Assembly: GCA_965370955.1 (NCBI GenBank)
Contig: CBDUWP010000081.1
Location: forward strand, 1-6,236
Reading direction: 5' to 3'
Length of the DNA: 6,236 nucleotides
DNA from: CBDUWP01 sp965370955
Lineage (GTDB): Bacteria > Planctomycetota > Phycisphaerae > Sedimentisphaerales > Anaerobacaceae
Shown here: positions 5,086 through 6,236 of the stretch, in pieces
Position numbering within the stretch: position 1 is the first letter of the stretch
Layout of the letters: every line of letters begins with the position of its first letter
Notes under the pieces: model-generated
What the model was told of the DNA's origin: nothing
The model's input: only the letters and a program-made list of their open reading frames with translations
The model's database searches: none
Made by a program: the position numbers and the translations under genes

Positions 5086-6236
5086 AAAAAAGACAATCGC
5101 AAAGCCAAAAATTATCGCTGAACCTGAGGCCTTATATCTGCATGTGCCGTTTTGTGAAACCAAATGTCACTATTGCGGATTCTATTCGAAATTGTGCCGA
5201 GACTATGATACTGCTGGCTATATAGATGCTTTGATAGCTGATGTGGCTGGTTTCGATTTCAAAACAAAGCCCAAAACAGTTTATATCGGAGGAGGTTCCC
5301 CTAGCTCGTTGGCTGGCGATGATCTGGTGCGGCTGGTCTGTGAAGCGGCAAAAATAGCGGAAAATGGCTGCGAATTTACCGTCGAATTTAATCCGGGACA
5401 AGTGACACTCGAATTATTCAAGCGGCTAAAAGACAAAGGCGTAAATAGAATCTCGATCGGAGCGCAAAGTTTTGATGATAAGCTGCTGAAGTTTTTAAAT
5501 CGAGGTCATAAATCCAGCCAAATCAAAAGAGCAGTCGAGCTGGCAAAAAAGGCTGGCTTTGAAAATGTCAGTATCGACCTGATCTTTGCTGTGATAGGCC
5601 AGTCAATAAAAACATGGCAAAAAACCATAACCAAAGCTATCGAGCTGGATGTCACCCATATATCAGCATATGCTTTGAGTTTCGATAGGCCGAGTGTGTT
5701 TTATCAAAAAATGGCCGAAGGACTCATCGGGAAAATAGATGAAAAAACCGATCGAGAAATGTATCTGATGGCAATCGAAATGCTCACAAAAGAGGGCTTT
5801 TTGCAATATGAGATATCAAATTTTGCGAAAAAAGGTTTCAAATGTCACCATAATGTCACCTATTGGAAAAATAAACCGTACATAGGGTTTGGGCCGTCGG
5901 CTGGATCGTATCTGGATAAATATAGATGTAATAATGACTCTGATGTTGAGGGCTATATTGCGGCTGTCAAAAATGGCAAAAACCCGCCAAGAAAATGCCA
6001 AACCTATTCCAAAATAGAAATTGCATGTCAACAGGCGATATTGAATCTTCGAATGGTCGAAGGAATCGATATCAATCAATACGAAATTGATACAGGCTGC
6101 GATATTATGAGGCTGTTTGGCCAATCTATTCAAAACCATATCAGAAACGGTTTGATGGAGGTGGTCTCCGGCAGGTTGCGACTGACGCCGAAGGCATATC
6201 CTGTGGCTGATGCTGTCTTGTGCGATTTTGCCGATA
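5075..6236 (+). CDS. hemW: Radical SAM heme chaperone HemW (3' end cut by the window)
   Basis: HemW binds heme and a [4Fe-4S] cluster and delivers heme to respiratory enzymes; it was long misnamed oxygen-independent coproporphyrinogen III oxidase. The 387 visible residues include LHVPFC (22-27), the radical SAM cysteines C27-X3-C31-X2-C34 followed by Gly-Phe, the SAM-binding GGGSPSS (72-78), VNRISIGAQSFDD, and the HemW heme motif HNVTYW (259-264) followed by YIGFGPSAGSY. The Gly-Phe after the third cysteine and the HNxxYW motif favour HemW over true HemN, which has a fourth cysteine there. The last residues (RLRLTPKAYPVADAVLCDF) match the family's C-terminal end, so only a few residues should be missing. 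It has about 18 extra N-terminal residues, rich in lysine. Departures from usual: GGGS for GGGT, and Gly in GPSAGSY where His is common. It is coupled to the upstream gene by an 11-base overlap. Confidence 0.95.
   Translation, partial: MSSKKKTIAKPKIIAEPEALYLHVPFCETKCHYCGFYSKLCRDYDTAGYIDALIADVAGFDFKTKPKTVYIGGGSPSSLAGDDLVRLVCEAAKIAENGCEFTVEFNPGQVTLELFKRLKDKGVNRISIGAQSFDDKLLKFLNRGHKSSQIKRAVELAKKAGFENVSIDLIFAVIGQSIKTWQKTITKAIELDVTHISAYALSFDRPSVFYQKMAEGLIGKIDEKTDREMYLMAIEMLTKEGFLQYEISNFAKKGFKCHHNVTYWKNKPYIGFGPSAGSYLDKYRCNNDSDVEGYIAAVKNGKNPPRKCQTYSKIEIACQQAILNLRMVEGIDINQYEIDTGCDIMRLFGQSIQNHIRNGLMEVVSGRLRLTPKAYPVADAVLCDFAD

Noticed and set aside
4664..6139. Minus-strand open frames within the glycosyltransferase gene and hemW
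   Set aside because: Both plus-strand genes are intact and conserved across these intervals; the antisense peptides show no family motif.
5075..6236. Oxygen-independent coproporphyrinogen III oxidase (HemN)
   Set aside because: The fourth cysteine of the HemN motif is missing (Gly-Phe follows C34), and the HNxxYW heme motif is specific to HemW.

Overview
The window is an ordinary bacterial chromosomal segment with four protein-coding genes. All use the standard code, and the coding DNA is moderately AT-rich with many A-runs. The phylum cannot be fixed from the sequence alone. The UvrA sequence style, the presence of a DUF3524 glycosyltransferase and the GCAAT-ended palindromic repeats fit an environmental, possibly anaerobic lineage such as Planctomycetota (Phycisphaerae-like). 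That placement is a low-confidence impression.

Layout. Bases 1-401 hold no gene I can support. They contain two copies of a short palindromic dispersed repeat and a weak orphan promoter-like sequence. Bases 402-3251 (minus strand) encode a full-length UvrA, the damage-recognition ATPase of nucleotide excision repair. Bases 3252-3546 are a divergent regulatory region with a perfect 12-bp inverted repeat, a related third site, an 11-bp-phased direct repeat and a near-consensus sigma70-type promoter. That promoter faces a cold-shock-domain gene (3547-3792) and gives it a structured leader of about 80 nt. Next on the plus strand come a DUF3524/GT-B glycosyltransferase related to eukaryotic GTDC1/QTMAN, the tRNA-queuosine mannosyltransferase (3862-5085), and the radical SAM heme chaperone HemW. 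hemW starts inside the end of the glycosyltransferase gene, overlaps it by 11 bases, and runs off the right edge close to its natural end.

How they fit together. uvrA and csp are divergent and share a control region dense in repeated sites. The glycosyltransferase gene and hemW form a translationally coupled pair, with or without read-through from csp. No queuosine biosynthesis gene is present, so the tRNA role of the glycosyltransferase rests on family resemblance only. Its GT-B EX7E motif reads EX7Q, which could mean altered donor binding.

I found no mobile element, CRISPR array, rRNA or tRNA, and nothing that amounts to a clearly new multi-gene system. The most interesting leads are the divergent regulatory region, the cold-shock leader, and a bacterial QTMAN-like enzyme coupled to hemW.
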